Positions 61,609 through 64,000 of a DNA stretch of 64,000 nucleotides are shown here, in pieces. The stretch lies in the NCBI GenBank assembly GCA_965249205.1, contig CBDFLL010000005.1:62001-126000 (forward strand), read 5' to 3'. The DNA comes from JAQBVV01 sp965249205. Lineage in GTDB: Bacteria; Acidobacteriota; Vicinamibacteria; Vicinamibacterales; UBA2999. The position numbers and the translations under genes are program-made. The notes below the pieces were generated by a model that saw only the letters and a list, made by a program, of their open reading frames with translations, was not told where the DNA came from and searched no databases. The first letter of the stretch is position 1, and the number at the start of each line of letters is the position of its first letter.

Positions 61609-62511
61609 ATGGCTGCTATGCACACACCTCTGATCGAGGCCTATCTGGCACATCTCACCGTCGAGCGAAGGTTGGCCGCCAACTCGGTCAATGGCTACGG
61701 AAGGGACCTTCGCCAGTTGGCTGCGTTTGCCGCAGCTCGGGGCCGGGCGATCGAGTCCATGGGCCGCACTGATCTTGAGGGGTTTATACGCGATCTGATG
61801 TCCGAAGGTCGCTCGCCGCGATCAGTGGCGCGCGCCATCGCGTGCTACCGGAGTTTCTATCGCTTTCTGGTCGTCGATGGTCGGGCCGCGGCGAATCCCG
61901 CAGCCGAACTGCGGCCGCCTCGTGCCTGGAAGACCCTTCCGCGGTACCTGGGCATCGACGATGTCGATCGGTTGTTGGCACAGCCTGACGTGACAACGCC
62001 ATCGGGGCTTCGGGACCGCGCGCTGATCGAGTTGCTGTACGCGACCGGGATGCGCGTCTCGGAACTGACGGGCCTGCGGCCGGCCGACGTGAACCTCGAG
62101 GCTTCGTATTTGACCTGCACCGGGAAGGGCGACAAACAACGGATTGTGCCGATCGGCGACGAGGCCGTGATGTGGGTCGGTCGGTACCTGCGGGACGGCC
62201 GCGCCGCGCTCCTGGGCACACGTACCAGCACGAGACTGTTTGTGAGCGCGCGCGGCGGCGGCACAGGCCTGACCCGTATCGGCTTCTGGAAAATTCTTCG
62301 AGGGTACGCGCGCCAGGCTGGCATGACCGTGTCTGTCAGTCCCCATATGCTGCGCCATTCATTCGCCACGCATCTGCTCGAGCGGGGTGCCGACCTGCGG
62401 GCCATCCAGATGATGCTGGGGCATGCCGATTTGTCGACGACACAGATCTACACGCACGTTCTTGAGCACCGCATGCGCACTGTGTACGACCAGTTTCATC
62501 CGCGCGCGTGA
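61609..62511 (+). CDS. xerD: Tyrosine recombinase XerD
   Basis: 300 residues. N-terminal SAM-like domain (LIEAYLAHLTVERRLAANSVNGYGRDL). Catalytic domain residues in order: R in ATGMRVSELTGL, K in CTGKGDKQRIVP, HxxR in SPHMLRHSFATHLLERGAD, H in MMLGHADLSTTQIYTH and the nucleophile Y in QIYTHVL. The size and compactness fit a chromosome-dimer-resolving XerC/D rather than a phage integrase, and no island boundary is next to it. XerC versus XerD was not resolved by alignment. Confidence 0.93.
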   Translation: MAAMHTPLIEAYLAHLTVERRLAANSVNGYGRDLRQLAAFAAARGRAIESMGRTDLEGFIRDLMSEGRSPRSVARAIACYRSFYRFLVVDGRAAANPAAELRPPRAWKTLPRYLGIDDVDRLLAQPDVTTPSGLRDRALIELLYATGMRVSELTGLRPADVNLEASYLTCTGKGDKQRIVPIGDEAVMWVGRYLRDGRAALLGTRTSTRLFVSARGGGTGLTRIGFWKILRGYARQAGMTVSVSPHMLRHSFATHLLERGADLRAIQMMLGHADLSTTQIYTHVLEHRMRTVYDQFHPRA

Positions 62512-62623
62512 TGGGTGTCTCACATCCGAAACCGTCGAGACGTCGGAATGCGTCGGCCAACCTGCCGCGGCCTGACGCTCGGTGCGTCAGCATGTCCGTG
62601 CGCACCGGCTGTGAAGGGGCACG

Positions 62624-64000
62624 ATGCTGAAGCGCGTGATGATCGTCGCCCTGGTTGCCGGCGCAGGGGGGGTCTGGTACGCCCTACTGCCGTCTCGCGC
62701 CGATGTATCGATGATGGTCACCGACGAGCCACGAGAACCTCCCGTGCGCGGGGCGATTCACGTGCACAGCCTACGTTCGGACGGTACTGGGGACGTGGAT
62801 GCGATTGCCGCCGCCGCAGCGCGAGTCGGCCTCGACTTCGTGATCCTGACGGACCACGGCGACGCGACACGCCCGCCCGACCCGCCTCAGTACCTTGATG
62901 GTGTGCTGTGCATTGATGCGGTTGAACTGAGCACCGACGAGGGACACGTCGTCGCGCTCGGTTTACCACGGGCACCGTACCCGCTGCGTGGAGAAGCCCG
63001 CGATGTTCTTGAGGACATCTCGCGATTGGGAGGGTTTTCGATCGCCGCGCATCCTGGATCACCAAGACCCGGACTGCGATGGACGGACTGGGACAGCGAG
63101 CTTGACGGCCTTGAGTGGCTGAACACTGACAGCGAGTGGCGCGACGAGTCGGTCTGGTCGCTCGCGCGTGCGCTCTTGACCTACCCGATCCGAGGAACCG
63201 AGACGCTCGTCGGCCTGCTGGACCGCCCCGCCGGTCCGCTTGAGCGATGGGATGGGCTCACGCAGCGACGACGGGTTGTTGCGCTGGCCGGAGCCGATGC
63301 CCACGCGCGGATCAGCTTCCGGAGCATCGGTGAGCCGTACGGTGGCGGCAGCTCGCTGCACCTGCCTTCGTACGAACGCATGTTTCAGATCTTTACGAAC
63401 GCATTGCCGGACATCACGCTCAGCGGCGATGCTGCCGCCGACGCCGAGCTCGTACTTGCCGCCATTCGCGCCGGGCATGTCTACTCAACGATTGACGGGC
63501 TCGGAGGGACGGCGAAGATGTCCTTCACCGCAGCCAGCGGGGCTGCGACCGCGGTGGCCGGAGATACGCTGCCGCTCGATGGTCCCGTGACTCTGCGCGT
63601 AGACGTGCAGGGTCCTGACACGGCTCGCATCGACGTCCTGAGGGATGGCAGTCTTCTGCGGACGTCATCGGGCACACAGCTTGAGCTGGTTGTCGATGCG
63701 ACGGCGGCGGTCTACCGGGTAGAGGTGGCGCTGCCGGCGAGCCCCGGGGACCCGCCCGTTCCGTGGATCGTGTCGAATCCGATTTATGTCGGTCGTGAGG
63801 CGGGTGCTACGGAAGTGTCTGGCGCTCGCCAGGCTGCTGCCGGGTTCGCGGTCCAGTATGACAACGGTCCAGCCTCCGACTGGGCGATCGAGACCAGCTC
63901 GACCTCACTTGGCGCACTGGACGTCGTCACGGCCGTGGGCGGCACACAGCTGTCACTGCGCTATGGGCTCGGTGGCACCATGGCTGCAAATCCGTTCGTG
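62624..64000 (+). CDS. PHP-domain metal-dependent hydrolase, CehA/McbA-like (partial at right edge)
   Basis: At least 459 codons; the stop is outside the window. An N-terminal hydrophobic segment (RVMIVALVAGAGGVWYALL) may be a signal anchor. PHP motifs: RGAIHVHSLRSDG, VILTDHGDA, AVELSTDEGHVVALG, IAAHPGSPRPG, GADAHARISF, which are the histidine/aspartate ligands for a metal cluster. Later sequence is beta-rich. AAGGGG lies upstream of the ATG. An exported phosphoesterase-type hydrolase; substrate unknown. Confidence 0.85.
   Translation, partial: MLKRVMIVALVAGAGGVWYALLPSRADVSMMVTDEPREPPVRGAIHVHSLRSDGTGDVDAIAAAAARVGLDFVILTDHGDATRPPDPPQYLDGVLCIDAVELSTDEGHVVALGLPRAPYPLRGEARDVLEDISRLGGFSIAAHPGSPRPGLRWTDWDSELDGLEWLNTDSEWRDESVWSLARALLTYPIRGTETLVGLLDRPAGPLERWDGLTQRRRVVALAGADAHARISFRSIGEPYGGGSSLHLPSYERMFQIFTNALPDITLSGDAAADAELVLAAIRAGHVYSTIDGLGGTAKMSFTAASGAATAVAGDTLPLDGPVTLRVDVQGPDTARIDVLRDGSLLRTSSGTQLELVVDATAAVYRVEVALPASPGDPPVPWIVSNPIYVGREAGATEVSGARQAAAGFAVQYDNGPASDWAIETSSTSLGALDVVTAVGGTQLSLRYGLGGTMAANPFV

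Overview
The window is a continuous piece of a GC-rich, Gram-negative bacterial chromosome. Outer-membrane beta-barrels, lipoproteins, a secretin and LysM/MltD murein enzymes all point to a diderm. Gene style suggests Acidobacteriota, probably a Vicinamibacteria-like lineage: a kinase beginning MTLKPGTRLGPYEI, an Oar-like TonB barrel, a type IV pilus/T2SS-like operon with odd pseudopilins, and DinB and peptidase-MA proteins. This taxonomic call is inference, about 60% confidence. No rRNA, tRNA, CRISPR array or prophage was seen.

Layout. (1) 1-3537: metH (cut by the left edge) behind an ArsR-HTH/methyltransferase fusion. (2) 3.7-7.4 kb: a fragment resembling the C-terminus of glutamine synthetase III, an intrinsic terminator and a HEAT/DUF349 protein. 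(3) 7.4-13.1 kb: speA, a thioesterase, thrC and pepF. (4) 13.2-15.7 kb: a second ArsR/methyltransferase fusion followed by ahcY, so both SAM-cycle enzymes in the window have the same kind of candidate sensor in front of them. (5) 15.8-19.0 kb: a membrane pseudokinase, a small unknown protein and a methionine aminotransferase. (6) 19.0-25.0 kb: an RRM protein, a peptidase-MA protein, the complete N-end-rule set aat-clpS-clpA, and pdxH.

(7) 25.0-36.8 kb, the accessory-looking part: a nested repeat element, a TonB-type barrel, an FHA protein, an 1100-residue FecR-TPR-barrel protein, an IS1595-type insertion with an 8-bp target duplication, a CHASE2 adenylate cyclase broken by an in-frame TGA, a Crp regulator and a small exported peptide. 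Three GTGA-N6-TCAC sites lie in the gene-free gaps of this cluster and suggest a local cAMP-Crp circuit. (8) 36.9-42.9 kb: yifB, a frameshifted cytochrome c gene, a DinB protein and a giant coiled-coil protein. (9) 42.9-47.8 kb: mltD, a two-gene microcompartment locus (acylating aldehyde dehydrogenase plus one BMC shell protein) and a lipoprotein.

(10) 48.0-59.1 kb: a tightly overlapping operon for a pilus/T2SS-like machine: GspF, GspE/PilB, PilM, PilN, PilO, PilP-like, a secretin carrying a C-terminal cohesin-like domain, three pseudopilins and an Ig/PKD lipoprotein. (11) 59.1-64.0 kb: a second copy of the large repeat element, a beta-lactamase-fold hydrolase, murQ, a XerD-like recombinase and a PHP-domain protein cut by the right edge.

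The best leads are the Crp/CHASE2/FecR cluster, the paired ArsR-methyltransferase sensors, the secretin-cohesin machine, the minimal microcompartment locus and the nested palindromic repeat family.
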